64,000 nt of DNA from Treponema sp. (GCA_009781475.1 WQYB01000004.1:1-64000), one strand, 5' to 3'; positions 20,099-30,554 are shown, counted from the first letter of the stretch. The notes: generated by a model from the letters alone, not told the origin. Program-made: numbers and translations.

Positions 20099-22867
20099 TC
20101 AGATTTCAGCTTGCGTTATTTTTTCTACCAAATAAGAGTTCCTTTCTTCATTTATGGCGAACTCAAATTTTTCGCCTTCAGATTTATTAAGTATAGCATT
20201 TCCGAACGGAGAAAGATAGGAAATAATATTATTATTTGGGTCAGATTCCCATGGTCCAAGAATGGTAAATACCTCTTGTCTGCCTATTGTTTCATTATTT
20301 AGGAATACCTTTGTTCCAAATGAAACCTTGGAAGTATTAACTGATTTTGGATCAAATAACTGAGCTCTTTCGATATCCTCTTTTAACTTGGCTACCTGCG
20401 AATTAAGCTGTTCCTGCTTTTCTTTTGCTGCCTTGTATTCGGCATTTTCTCTTAGATCGCCCAAAGAAAGAGCATATTCTATTTCCTTTGAGTTTGCAGG
20501 GACCTCTACATCCATGATATGTGAAAGTTGTTTCTTTTTTTCTTCGAACATTGCCATGGTAACCATTAATCCTCTTGAAACCTTTTTTTCAACATCGCCA
20601 AGGAACTTAAAGCCAGGATATTTATCAAGAATTCTGGATCGCAGATTCAGTTTATCCTGGGGATCAAGGTCTTTTACGCCGTTTATAAATGTAAATATTC
20701 TGATAATCGCTTCTTCATCGGAATTATCGATAAACGTTGTTATTTCACCGTCTTTAAAAAGAACATTGTGTACAAGTTTATTAATTTTACGGTTTTCAAC
20801 AGTATCCTTATGATTTTTAATATCACGGAAAGTAATATCCAGAATATGAATAAGGGTTATGATTTGTTTTTCTATGTTTATATTTGCAGCTTTAAACCAG
20901 CTTTTTTCCCTTGCGTTTTTAAACAGCCATACAACAGCTTCCCGGCTGTCACGATATTGATCAAAACAATCACCGCAAAGAATTGCCAGTTTATCTTCAA
21001 AACCGCCTTCTTCCAGTTGTTCTGTAATTAACGGTAACTGAGAATAAGGGAATAATTTGATGTAAACATCCGGCCATTCTGATATATGCGCTTTGATGTT
21101 GCTCAAAAGTTCAGTTTTTAATTTTGAATCTTTCATATTTTTAAACATCAAAGGAACATCTTTAATGTTCGAAAAAACATCCTGAAAACTAACAGTTAGA
21201 GATGATTTTAAATGAGTGTAATTTTTATTGGAAGAAAGCTCATTAATAAGCAGATAACTTGCCGCTGCATATTCGGCGTTTTGATTAATGGATTCTGTAC
21301 TTTTACGTGAATCCGAAGCGGAAGCAGAAACTGAAGATAAAAAGTTTGTAAAATATGAAAACATTTCTGTAAAGTATTCAGAATCCGGATCTGCTTTTTT
21401 ATTGCCGGTATAATCCCTGAAAGCAGAAATTTTATCATAAAAGTTTTTCTGAGCGGCAAATTCACTGTAAAGTTTTTCCGTAACACTGACCTGGCTGTCA
21501 CGCACAATAAAGACATCACTATTATCAGGATCTATTCCAAAGTCGGGATTTGATTTTAAAATATCACGCGCTCTTGAACTCCATGTTGACCATTCACTTA
21601 CAGTAAGCAAAGCAGGAGAAAGCTCTGCTTTTATTTTTTTCATATCACAGGCATTGCCGAAACTTTTAATAATTGTTTTTAATGTCCAGATTATATTATC
21701 ATCTTTGTCTTTGATTTTTTCCCTGATTTCGTCTCTTTTTTTTGTAGCTTTTAAAACCCAGATATGTTCTTTAGAAAGAGTCTGAAGAGCGTCAACTGCC
21801 ATTTTTAATGACATTGAATGCCCCCGTTTTTTCATAAAATCAATTTTTATTTCGTCACCTGCAATACCTGCAATACGTCCTACACCCCATGTTCTGTGAT
21901 AAACGAAATTTCCTTTATCAAATGATATATGCTTTTCAAAGTCGGCAATTGCCTGATGTACAGCACGGTAATTCTCGGAAAGGTTTGAAATTCTTATATA
22001 TTCATCAAGCTGGCTGTGTGCTGCGTATTTCTTTTTGTAACATTCGATTATTTCCCTTCTTGCATGAACATCCTTTTCATCATATTCAAGGATGATTTTT
22101 AAAATTTTAATTGCGGTATCGACATTTATGTTTTTATACTTTGCGTAAAGTTCGTTGAGAAGCGACACTGCTTTATCATCACTTACGGCTTTTGCAATTT
22201 TTTTCTGAATGTGAAGAAAGAAGTCAATGTCTTCAACGTTTATATTTACAAGTTTTTCCCATATTTCACGGATATTTGCAAAGTTCGCCTTGTTAATATA
22301 GCGGTGAAGAGCTTTTTTATAATAATCAATTGTTTCTTCTTTATTATTTTGTTTTTCATAATGTTCAGCAATGGATTTTACAATGTCAGCTTCTTCAAAA
22401 TCAACTTTTACAAGTCTTTCCCAAACATCAAATATTTTATCATCTTCGTTATCATTTTTATAACAATCAGCAAGAGTGCGAAGAGCGTATTTTGATTCAC
22501 CGTAATCCAGAATTCTTTCGCATAAGTATTTTACAATGTTCCATTTATGGTTATCTAAAAAGATAGAAACAAGATTTATTATCGCCGAATCATCAATTAT
22601 CTGACGAGATAAAGCGATCATTCCGGAAAGGTAAAGGGCGATTATGCTGTTTCTTGTGTTTGTTAGATGATCGTCACATGTTTTTTTAAGATCATCCAAA
22701 ACTTTTTCTTCACGGGCTTTTTTAAGGATTACATCAAGGTCTTTAAACTGGTTAGTTGAATAATTACCGAGACTTGCTCTTGTCCATTTTTCTTCGTTAA
22801 GAGTTTCATGTAAATTCTTCAGAAGTGTCTGGGCGTTTTCTGATTGTGTTACTGCAGTTTCACTCAT
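20099..22867 (-). CDS. greA: Transcript cleavage factor GreA with very long N-terminal helical extension
   Basis: C-terminal SLGDLRENAEYKAAKEKQ coiled-coil tip and GreA C-terminal domain; about 770-aa N-terminal extension in the same ORF. Confidence 0.88.
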   Translation of the reverse strand: MSETAVTQSENAQTLLKNLHETLNEEKWTRASLGNYSTNQFKDLDVILKKAREEKVLDDLKKTCDDHLTNTRNSIIALYLSGMIALSRQIIDDSAIINLVSIFLDNHKWNIVKYLCERILDYGESKYALRTLADCYKNDNEDDKIFDVWERLVKVDFEEADIVKSIAEHYEKQNNKEETIDYYKKALHRYINKANFANIREIWEKLVNINVEDIDFFLHIQKKIAKAVSDDKAVSLLNELYAKYKNINVDTAIKILKIILEYDEKDVHARREIIECYKKKYAAHSQLDEYIRISNLSENYRAVHQAIADFEKHISFDKGNFVYHRTWGVGRIAGIAGDEIKIDFMKKRGHSMSLKMAVDALQTLSKEHIWVLKATKKRDEIREKIKDKDDNIIWTLKTIIKSFGNACDMKKIKAELSPALLTVSEWSTWSSRARDILKSNPDFGIDPDNSDVFIVRDSQVSVTEKLYSEFAAQKNFYDKISAFRDYTGNKKADPDSEYFTEMFSYFTNFLSSVSASASDSRKSTESINQNAEYAAASYLLINELSSNKNYTHLKSSLTVSFQDVFSNIKDVPLMFKNMKDSKLKTELLSNIKAHISEWPDVYIKLFPYSQLPLITEQLEEGGFEDKLAILCGDCFDQYRDSREAVVWLFKNAREKSWFKAANINIEKQIITLIHILDITFRDIKNHKDTVENRKINKLVHNVLFKDGEITTFIDNSDEEAIIRIFTFINGVKDLDPQDKLNLRSRILDKYPGFKFLGDVEKKVSRGLMVTMAMFEEKKKQLSHIMDVEVPANSKEIEYALSLGDLRENAEYKAAKEKQEQLNSQVAKLKEDIERAQLFDPKSVNTSKVSFGTKVFLNNETIGRQEVFTILGPWESDPNNNIISYLSPFGNAILNKSEGEKFEFAINEERNSYLVEKITQAEI

Positions 22868-22887
22868 AATTTTAACTCCTCATCAAT

Positions 22888-23850
22888 CTAACCGGCATAC
22901 ATATTATAAATGTCCGGATCGGTAACTTTTATTTTTAATAAGGTTTCTTCTATCAGCGAAGAATCCTCACGGTTAATTTCATAATAATCAATCAGCCAAA
23001 AATAATGATTTAAAAGTTTTGGTTTTAAATCATCCTGTTTTGCAGGATTTGATTCATACTCGGCTTCCAGTGAAAAAATCGACTGTTTAAGTCTGCCGGC
23101 TTCCATTTGTTTTAACTCTCGTTTAACGGAAAAAACTCCCCATAAATACCCATATACCGGTATCCAATAGGAAATTTGCCCCTCTTTATAACCCAATTCA
23201 CGGACTTTATCACGAAGTTTCAAAATTAAAGCCGATTCCAAAAACCTTATATCAATCTTTGAAGGATCGATAAAAAATGCTTCTCTAAAAAGTGCTTTGG
23301 CAGTTTTAACCTGGGATAATAAAGCGTTTACATCCGCTACTTCCGCAAGTATTTCGGCATCTTCTTTTCTGATACGCAAAGCCTGTTCAAGATAATCAAG
23401 GGCTTCATCGTAATTGCCAAGTCCTTTGCAGCAGCGTCCTGTAAAAAGCAATAAACCATAATCATTCTGATTAGACGGATTACTTAATAATCCTTCAAAA
23501 AAAAACAACGCTTTGGAATAAACATAAAATCTTATAGCATATTGGCATTGTTCAAAATCAGATTCAGAATTTTTATTTAAATGATCCAAGAAAACATGAT
23601 ACTGCTTAAATTGTGATATAATAAGCGAGCCTTTTTCGAAAGGGTTTTCTATCTCATCAATCCTCCTGGTATTTTCAAGCCACCAATTAACGCATTTAAG
23701 CGCATGCTTGATTTCTTCATTTTCAAAGTCTTGTTCTAAAGCCTGTTCCAAAAGCAAACAAGCGGTTATTACATCCGAGGCTTTCAGTTTTTCATAGGCT
23801 TTCTTTATAAGCTCTACGCTACCTTGGAGCGAAACCTGTTCATTTTCCAT
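22888..23850 (-). CDS. Tetratricopeptide-repeat protein
   Basis: TPR-like helices (GLGNYDEALDYLEQALRIRKEDAEILAEVADVN); upstream of greA in the same orientation. Confidence 0.72.
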   Translation of the reverse strand: MENEQVSLQGSVELIKKAYEKLKASDVITACLLLEQALEQDFENEEIKHALKCVNWWLENTRRIDEIENPFEKGSLIISQFKQYHVFLDHLNKNSESDFEQCQYAIRFYVYSKALFFFEGLLSNPSNQNDYGLLLFTGRCCKGLGNYDEALDYLEQALRIRKEDAEILAEVADVNALLSQVKTAKALFREAFFIDPSKIDIRFLESALILKLRDKVRELGYKEGQISYWIPVYGYLWGVFSVKRELKQMEAGRLKQSIFSLEAEYESNPAKQDDLKPKLLNHYFWLIDYYEINREDSSLIEETLLKIKVTDPDIYNMYAG

Positions 23851-23884
23851 TATTTCTTATATTAGTATACCATTTTTTGACAGT

Positions 23885-23913
23885 TTGACAATAGTACCCT
23901 CGGCATGTATGAT
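23885..23913 (+). promoter_or_regulatory. Promoter for rpe
   Basis: TTGACA (23885-23890), 17 nt, TATGAT (23908-23913). Confidence 0.65.
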
Positions 23914-23940
23914 ATCAATATATTTATTAAGGTAAAAGAA

Positions 23941-24591
23941 TTGAATAAAATCATTATATCTCCGTCAATTTTATCAGCTGATTTCTCGGATTTTGGAAGC
24001 GCTGTATCTCAGATCGATGCTTCAGGAGCCGGATGGGTCCACATGGATGTTATGGATGGTTCATTTGTACCGAATATTACATTTGGTCATCATCTTGTGC
24101 GGGCTCTTAGAGGCAGAACTAAATCAATTATCGATGTTCATCTAATGGTAGTTCAGCCGGGACGTTTCATAAAAAAATTCGCTGATTGCGGAGCCGATAT
24201 AATCACATTTCATTATGAATCTGAGGTACATTCGCAAAAATTTTTAACAGAAATCCGAGATTTGGGTATAAAAGCCGGTATTGCCATTGCGCCATCTACG
24301 CCTTATATGGTTCTTGAAGATATACTTCCGTATATTGATTTGGCTTTAATTATGACTGTAAATCCCGGTTTTGGCGGGCAGGCTCTAATTCCGGAATGTC
24401 TTAAAAAAGTAGAAAAATTGAAAGAAATCAGAGAAAAAGCCGGGTTAAATTTCCGAATTTCTGTTGACGGCGGAATTAATGAACAAACAGCTGAACAAGC
24501 CAAAAAAGCGGGTGCTGATACACTGGTAATAGGTTCAGCCTTTTTTTCTCATCAAGATAAAAAATCATTAATTTCCAAACTCCAAAACTAG
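23941..24591 (+). CDS. rpe: Ribulose-phosphate 3-epimerase; proposed TTG start
   Basis: ISPSILSADF, HMDVMDGSFVPNITFG, DVHLMV, MTVNPGFGGQ, VDGGI; track ATG at 23905 overlaps the -10 element. Confidence 0.92.
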   Translation: MNKIIISPSILSADFSDFGSAVSQIDASGAGWVHMDVMDGSFVPNITFGHHLVRALRGRTKSIIDVHLMVVQPGRFIKKFADCGADIITFHYESEVHSQKFLTEIRDLGIKAGIAIAPSTPYMVLEDILPYIDLALIMTVNPGFGGQALIPECLKKVEKLKEIREKAGLNFRISVDGGINEQTAEQAKKAGADTLVIGSAFFSHQDKKSLISKLQN

Positions 24592-24630
24592 GTAAAATTA
24601 TTGGCATTTTAATAAGGAATTCATTATAAT

Positions 24631-25548
24631 ATGGTTATGAGGCAAATAAATTACATATTTTGGCCTATTTTATTGGTTTTTTTACTGTTCCCTGCTGTTT
24701 TTTCTCTTGGTCAAGGACATGAGCAGGATCAATATATCCGGAGATTTCAAAACGGCGCTCAATTTTATAATATTTCACGTTTTGAAGAAGCAGCTGTGGA
24801 ATTCCGCAGAGCTCAGGAAATTTCTCAAACCTTAAACGAAAGAGCAGGGGCGCTGTATTGGGTTATTTTAAGTCAGCTTGCATATTCTGATTTTGGTTCT
24901 GCCATAAGAGATATGGATGAACTTGAAAGAATAGCTCCGAACTCTACATACGCAAGGGATATGATTTATCATCGTGCAAGGGTTTATCATATGCAGGGAT
25001 ATTATGAAGACGCTATCTTTTTATTTAACCGTTATAATTCTTTAACAACCGATGCCGACCGTGAATCGGCAGATCGAAGAGCAGCGGCTTTTTTCTGGAT
25101 GGGTGAATGTCTTTATTCGTTAAATCAATTTGATGAAGCGGAAAAGTTTTATGCCTGGGTTATTGGAAGATATCCGGAAAGCCCTAAAATAGAAGCTGCC
25201 GCCTACCGGTTGGATCTGATAAAACACAAAAAAATTGAAGCAGAACTTCTAGCCCTTTTGCAATGGAGTCATGAAGAGTCTTTAAGAACAAGTGAAGAGC
25301 ACCAAAGAATAATAAGAACTTATGAACATACACTTAATTTATTTCAAAGAAGGATGGCGGATAATATTCAATCAGGCAATTTATTACAGGAATTAAATGA
25401 ACAGCCGGATATTTTTGATATTATTGGTTTTGATGAGCCGTCAAACTTTGATTCAAGGAGCGGGCTTGTTGACAGAGCCATACAGCTGGAAAACGAATTA
25501 CAAGCTATTATCAGGCAGCTTGAACCTCAATTAGGAGGAACATGGTGA
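24631..25548 (+). CDS. Secreted TPR protein
   Basis: Signal peptide; FNISRFEEAAVEFRRAQEI, YSLNQFDEAEKFYAWVIGRYPESP repeats. Confidence 0.75.
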   Translation: MVMRQINYIFWPILLVFLLFPAVFSLGQGHEQDQYIRRFQNGAQFYNISRFEEAAVEFRRAQEISQTLNERAGALYWVILSQLAYSDFGSAIRDMDELERIAPNSTYARDMIYHRARVYHMQGYYEDAIFLFNRYNSLTTDADRESADRRAAAFFWMGECLYSLNQFDEAEKFYAWVIGRYPESPKIEAAAYRLDLIKHKKIEAELLALLQWSHEESLRTSEEHQRIIRTYEHTLNLFQRRMADNIQSGNLLQELNEQPDIFDIIGFDEPSNFDSRSGLVDRAIQLENELQAIIRQLEPQLGGTW

Positions 25549-26513
25549 ACTTAAAAAAAATATTTTTTTATCTTTTAATTTTCTTTTTAATAAACATTTC
25601 TGTATTTGCTGCTGACATTAAAGTAGGAAATATACGTCTTGTTTTAAATGAACGGACAGGCGCTTATGTTTTGTATTATCTTGACGGCAGGCGTTATGAG
25701 CAATTATTTAACCGAAGTCAATCAACAAGTTATACTTCGATTTATATTGACGGTAATGTTTCCCGCCTTGGAAGCAGGCCTTTTCGCACTAGATATGAAA
25801 ATAGAAACGGAATTCCTTCAATTATATTTGAATCTCCGAATTTAAGGGTTACTAAAAGTTTTACATTTATAATGACAGGTAATTCTCAGCAAATAAACGG
25901 GGTAATGGTAACATATAATGTTCTTAATATAGGGAATACAAATACCATAGTTGGTTTGCGTATGCTTCTTGATACTAGTTTGGGTGAAGGAAGAGGAAGA
26001 ATACCGTTTATATCAAACAGCCGTAATATTACAGATGAAACACTTATAAGAGATGCTTCAGGTGAAAGGTATTGGATTTCCCGCGGACCAAAAGTTTCGT
26101 TAATGGGAAGTATTAGAAATCCATTGGATAATACGGAAAAAGCGCCTGATTTTATTTATTTTGCAAACTGGAAAAGATTAAATGAAGCTCCATGGATGCT
26201 CGATTATTCAGAAGGACGTGCTTTTGGAAATGATTCTGCTGTTTGTTACTTTTATGAACCTGCTTTACTAAGTCCTGGCAGCGATTTTTCCTATTCATTT
26301 TTTCTAACTGCTGAAGATGCTGATTGGTATAATATACCGGTTCAAAATGTTATAGAAACGTTATCCGTTAATCCGGTTGAAAGTGAAAGACTGGATATGA
26401 ATATTTTAATTGAGCTGCAGGAAACATTAAGAAGATTTATTTCAGGACAAATAAACCTTACTGAACAGGAATTATTTGAAATCGAAAGAACAATTGAAAG
26501 ATACAGGCAGTAA
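25542..26513 (+). CDS. Conserved secreted hypothetical protein
   Basis: Signal peptide MVNLKKIFFYLLIFFLINISVFAAD; translationally overlaps upstream TPR gene. Confidence 0.7.
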   Translation: MVNLKKIFFYLLIFFLINISVFAADIKVGNIRLVLNERTGAYVLYYLDGRRYEQLFNRSQSTSYTSIYIDGNVSRLGSRPFRTRYENRNGIPSIIFESPNLRVTKSFTFIMTGNSQQINGVMVTYNVLNIGNTNTIVGLRMLLDTSLGEGRGRIPFISNSRNITDETLIRDASGERYWISRGPKVSLMGSIRNPLDNTEKAPDFIYFANWKRLNEAPWMLDYSEGRAFGNDSAVCYFYEPALLSPGSDFSYSFFLTAEDADWYNIPVQNVIETLSVNPVESERLDMNILIELQETLRRFISGQINLTEQELFEIERTIERYRQ

Positions 26514-26521
26514 TATCAAAT

Positions 26522-27637
26522 ATGAAAGCCGATCCTATTTTAAACAAGGCAGCTTTACTTGCAAAAAAACGTTTTTATGAAGAAGCGCTGAAAATATTAA
26601 AAGAGGAAGAAGACAGGTACTACGGTTCATTTAAATATTATTATCTTTATGCTGTTATATCTTTATATTCAGGAAGTTTTGCTGAAGCTCATGAATATTT
26701 TAATTTAGCAAGAAAAATTAAAATTAAAGATCCGCAAACGATGCTGGGACAGGCTGTTCTTTATCTTAGGCGCATGAATACAGGGCAGGCTGTTGAGTAT
26801 TATTTAAATGTTCAGGAAATGGAGCCGAAAAACAGAATAGCTAAAAAAGCATTAGCTGTTATACGCAAATATTCCGCGTCTGAAGCATTGTCTGACTGGC
26901 TTTCTTTTGACAGATTAAAAAAACTATTTCCTGCGATTCCCTCTGCCGGTATAGAAACAAAAAAGGCTGTTAATACAATTATTGTTTTATCTTTAGTATT
27001 GCTTGTCAGTTACGGAGTTCTGACAATTATAAATATTTTACCGAATCCTTTCAGAAACAGAAACCAAAGACCGGCAGCTGATTTTATACTGACACCGCAG
27101 GAGAGGGGTAATCCCGTTCAGGTTGACGGTTTTTACAGATATATTCTAACCCGTGATGAAGCTGTTAGTTTATATGATAATGCACTTAATCTTTTTACAT
27201 CTTACCGTGATGAAGCTGCAAAAATAAATATAAACCGTATTTTAGAATCAAACGCTTCGGAAGGATTAAAAAACAGGGCTCGTCATATTCTGGATAACAT
27301 GGAAGTTCCGGGTTTTGATAATTTTAACAGAAGAGATAATCCTTCATATTCGGATGTAAAAGATGAAACAATTATTTACAGAGATGTACATGTTATCTGG
27401 AGAGGCATGGCTACAAATGTTGAAATTACAAATGAATATACACGTTTTGATTTTCTGGTAGGTTATGATACAAGAAGAACATTGGAAGGTATAGTACCAG
27501 TTATTTTTTACAGCCCTGTTGCAATTAATATAGAGCGGCCTTTAGAAGTATTGGGCAGGATAAGACTTATGCCGACATATTCTGAAATAATGCTGGAAGG
27601 TGTTGCGATACATCAATCCGGCAGACTGGAAAATTAA
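26522..27637 (+). CDS. TPR protein with central TM segment
   Basis: N-terminal TPRs, TM AVNTIIVLSLVLLVSYGVLTII. Confidence 0.7.
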   Translation: MKADPILNKAALLAKKRFYEEALKILKEEEDRYYGSFKYYYLYAVISLYSGSFAEAHEYFNLARKIKIKDPQTMLGQAVLYLRRMNTGQAVEYYLNVQEMEPKNRIAKKALAVIRKYSASEALSDWLSFDRLKKLFPAIPSAGIETKKAVNTIIVLSLVLLVSYGVLTIINILPNPFRNRNQRPAADFILTPQERGNPVQVDGFYRYILTRDEAVSLYDNALNLFTSYRDEAAKININRILESNASEGLKNRARHILDNMEVPGFDNFNRRDNPSYSDVKDETIIYRDVHVIWRGMATNVEITNEYTRFDFLVGYDTRRTLEGIVPVIFYSPVAINIERPLEVLGRIRLMPTYSEIMLEGVAIHQSGRLEN

Positions 27638-27646
27638 AGAGAACTC

Positions 27647-28123
27647 TTATTGCAATAGTGACTGACACTCTTTAGTATTCAATAAAATCGTAACAGGACC
27701 ATCATTTGTGTAGTTAACTTTCATACTTGCCTGGAATTCGCCGCTTTCGCAAACAAGGTCGTGTTTTACAATTGCTTTTTTAAAATATTCATAGAGTTGA
27801 TTTGCTTTTTGAGGCGGAGCTGCTTCATCAAATGACGGGCGTCTTCCTTTTCTGGCATCGCCAAGTAAGGTAAATTGCGAAATCGCAAGTACTCCTGCAG
27901 ATTTGTCAGTTTCATATAAATCTTTTAATGATAGATTCATTTTTCCATTATTATCTTTAAAAATTCTAAGATAGGCGATTTTTTCGGCAAGCCAATCTGC
28001 ATCAGATTCATTATCATCATGAGCTATACCAAGATATACTAAAAGTCCCGATTTAATTTCACCTTTTACAACGCCGTCTACACTTACACTGGCGTTTAGT
28101 ACTCTTTGAACAACAGCTTTCAT
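27647..28123 (-). CDS. dtd: D-aminoacyl-tRNA deacylase
   Basis: MKAVVQRVLNASVSVDG, SQFTLLGDARKGRRPSF, NDGPVT. Confidence 0.95.
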   Translation of the reverse strand: MKAVVQRVLNASVSVDGVVKGEIKSGLLVYLGIAHDDNESDADWLAEKIAYLRIFKDNNGKMNLSLKDLYETDKSAGVLAISQFTLLGDARKGRRPSFDEAAPPQKANQLYEYFKKAIVKHDLVCESGEFQASMKVNYTNDGPVTILLNTKECQSLLQ

Positions 28124-28142
28124 AAAATAAACCTCATAAAAA

Positions 28143-28168
28143 CTCTGTGTCTCCGTGCCTCCGTGTGA
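28143..28168. repeat. Intergenic short repeat, CTCCGTGTCTCCGTGCCTCCGTGTGA family
   Basis: CTCTGTGTCTCCGTGCCTCCGTGTGA, 1 mismatch to the copy at 53373-53400. Confidence 0.8.
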
Positions 28169-28185
28169 GGTCTTTTTTATTAATT

Positions 28186-29265
28186 TTATTTTAAATATAA
28201 ACTTGCATCAAATGCGCGAAGAAGTTTACTCATCGATTCATTATTTATAATTGCTTTTATTATCTGCGAAGCAAGCTCTGCAGAAGGTACAATTTCAAGA
28301 CCGGGAATTCTTTCTTTATAATTTGAACAGGAAACAGTATCGGCTACAATCAATTTATTTAATAAACCTTCATTGGAAAGAGATTCAAGTTTGTCTACAG
28401 CGGGAGCTGAAAAAACAGAATGAACGGAAATAATGTTAATTTCTTTTGGTTTTAACTGAGAAAGAGCGCGGACAAGTTTTTCAACAGAGCCGGCTGTATC
28501 GATCATATCATCTACAACCCATAAAACTTTTCCTTCTACGGGTTCTGCAGAAAGGATGTTAATCGATTCTACTGTGTTTGGTTTGGAATAATCGCGCTGT
28601 TTGTGAGCGACAACCAAAGGCGCTCCGAATGAATTGGCAAAAACGCGAGCTAGTTTTTCTCCGCCTGCATCAACAGAACAAAATGCCCAATTGGCTCTTA
28701 CATCATTTTCCAATCGATCCAGTGTTTTTATATAGTTATCACAAAGATATTTTTTTAAAAGGGTTAATGCAGGAATATCATCGATTGCGCATACAGAAGG
28801 GTCTAGCATTGTTTTTGATTTGTCTGAATGCAATTGAAATGTAACAATATGGCGGGCTCCCAGACCTGAAAGTGTTTTAAGATGAACCCATAAACCGACA
28901 GAACTTCTTCTTGTTGTACGATCAGATCGTGAACAGGAAATAAAAGGTTCAAAGATGATAATTCGTTTTGCCTGGCATCTTATCAATGCGTCTATAGCGT
29001 GGTAAAGTTCGACTTTAGCTTCTTCAACATTTATGCCGGCATCATTTCTGGCACTTGAAGAAAAGATGATTACATCCTTGCCTCTTATTGATGAATTAAC
29101 AGAAACTTCCAATTCACCGTCTGCAAAACAATCGGTATTTAAAAGATCGATACCGTTTATTTGATCTGCGATTTTTGAAAAACTTAGATATTTGGATAAA
29201 TATTGAATTACTTGGGATGTATAATTGCGCATCGAACGGGTAGCGCATACGACAAATGGATTCAT
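28186..29265 (-). CDS. prs: Ribose-phosphate pyrophosphokinase
   Basis: FADGELEVSVNSSIRGKDVIIF, RSDRTTR, WVVDDMIDTAGSVEK PRPP loop. Confidence 0.88.
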   Translation of the reverse strand: MNPFVVCATRSMRNYTSQVIQYLSKYLSFSKIADQINGIDLLNTDCFADGELEVSVNSSIRGKDVIIFSSSARNDAGINVEEAKVELYHAIDALIRCQAKRIIIFEPFISCSRSDRTTRRSSVGLWVHLKTLSGLGARHIVTFQLHSDKSKTMLDPSVCAIDDIPALTLLKKYLCDNYIKTLDRLENDVRANWAFCSVDAGGEKLARVFANSFGAPLVVAHKQRDYSKPNTVESINILSAEPVEGKVLWVVDDMIDTAGSVEKLVRALSQLKPKEINIISVHSVFSAPAVDKLESLSNEGLLNKLIVADTVSCSNYKERIPGLEIVPSAELASQIIKAIINNESMSKLLRAFDASLYLK

Positions 29266-29296
29266 GTATAGTATTTTGTCAGTTTTTCAGCGTTAA

Positions 29297-29353
29297 TACT
29301 ACTTTACAAATATGTAGTAGTCTATAGACAAAATTAATAAAATATGATAAAAT
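29297..29353 (+). promoter_or_regulatory. recA promoter with upstream inverted repeat
   Basis: ACTACT-N12-AGTAGT (29298-29321), then TAGACA (29325-29330)-17-TAAAAT (29348-29353). Confidence 0.55.
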
Positions 29354-29412
29354 TTTGTTAATTCAGTCATGCGCTGTACACCTGCGCGCCATATAAGAGG
29401 GAGGAGATTATT

Positions 29413-30543
29413 ATGGCAAAATCAAATGAATCAGAAAAATCAAGGGTCAGTCCTTTAGCTTCAAGCGAAGAGAGAACTAAAGCCCTGGAAGCGGCCCGGC
29501 TTCAAATTGAAAAACAGTTTGGCGCGGGATCATTAATTAAACTGGGAACGTCAGACGGCGCTGCCGGTATCGAGGTAGTACCTTCAGGTTCAATTCTTTT
29601 GGATGAAGCGCTTGGCATCGGCGGGTATCCGCGAGGGCGCATTATCGAGATTTACGGTCCTGAATCATCGGGGAAAACCACTTTAGCGCTTCATGCGATA
29701 GCAGAAGCTCAAAAACTGGGCGGAAATGCAGCGTTTATCGATGCAGAACATGCCCTTGATCCTGTTTACGCAAAAAATCTTGGGGTTAACATCGATGAAC
29801 TTTGGGTCAGCCAGCCGGATAACGGCGAGCAGGCGATGGAAATTACAGAAAGCCTTGTCCGATCCGGCGCTGTTGATGTAATCGTAGTAGACTCTGTTGC
29901 AGCCCTAACCCCTCAATCAGAAATTGAAGGAGAAATGGGAGATGCTCAAATGGGAGCTCAAGCCCGTCTTATGAGTCAGGCTCTGCGTAAACTTACGGCA
30001 ACGATTGGTAAGTCAAGGACAATTTTGATTTTTATCAACCAAATCAGAATGAAAATCGGCGTATTTTTCGGCAACCCTGAAACTACAACAGGCGGAAATG
30101 CACTTAAATTTTATTCGTCTGTACGTCTTGAAGTGCGTAAAACAGAAACAATCGAAGTCAGTAAGGACACAGATGCAATCGGCAACAGGGTGCGCGTAAA
30201 AGTTGTAAAAAACAAGGTTGCGCCTCCTTTCAGAAAAACCGAAATTGAACTTATGTTCGGCAAGGGAATTTCAGCAACAGGAAGTATTCTTGACTGCGCT
30301 GTCAAATACGAAATTATTAAAAAAAGCGGTGCTTGGTATTCATACAAAGAAGACAAAATTGGGCAAGGCAGGGACAATGCCCGCGAATACCTGGAACAGC
30401 ATCCCGATTTTTTAAAAGAGCTTGAAGTTACACTGCGTCAGAAGATTTTTCCGGGAAGGGAATTTCCGCAAGCTAAGGGAGCAGGTGATAAAACCTCCAA
30501 AGGTGCAAAAACCGCAAAAGAGGAAGTAAAAACAGAAGAATAG
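29413..30543 (+). CDS. recA: Recombinase RecA
   Basis: [56 protein letters not shown]. Confidence 0.98.
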   Translation: MAKSNESEKSRVSPLASSEERTKALEAARLQIEKQFGAGSLIKLGTSDGAAGIEVVPSGSILLDEALGIGGYPRGRIIEIYGPESSGKTTLALHAIAEAQKLGGNAAFIDAEHALDPVYAKNLGVNIDELWVSQPDNGEQAMEITESLVRSGAVDVIVVDSVAALTPQSEIEGEMGDAQMGAQARLMSQALRKLTATIGKSRTILIFINQIRMKIGVFFGNPETTTGGNALKFYSSVRLEVRKTETIEVSKDTDAIGNRVRVKVVKNKVAPPFRKTEIELMFGKGISATGSILDCAVKYEIIKKSGAWYSYKEDKIGQGRDNAREYLEQHPDFLKELEVTLRQKIFPGREFPQAKGAGDKTSKGAKTAKEEVKTEE

Positions 30544-30554
30544 GTTCACTATCA

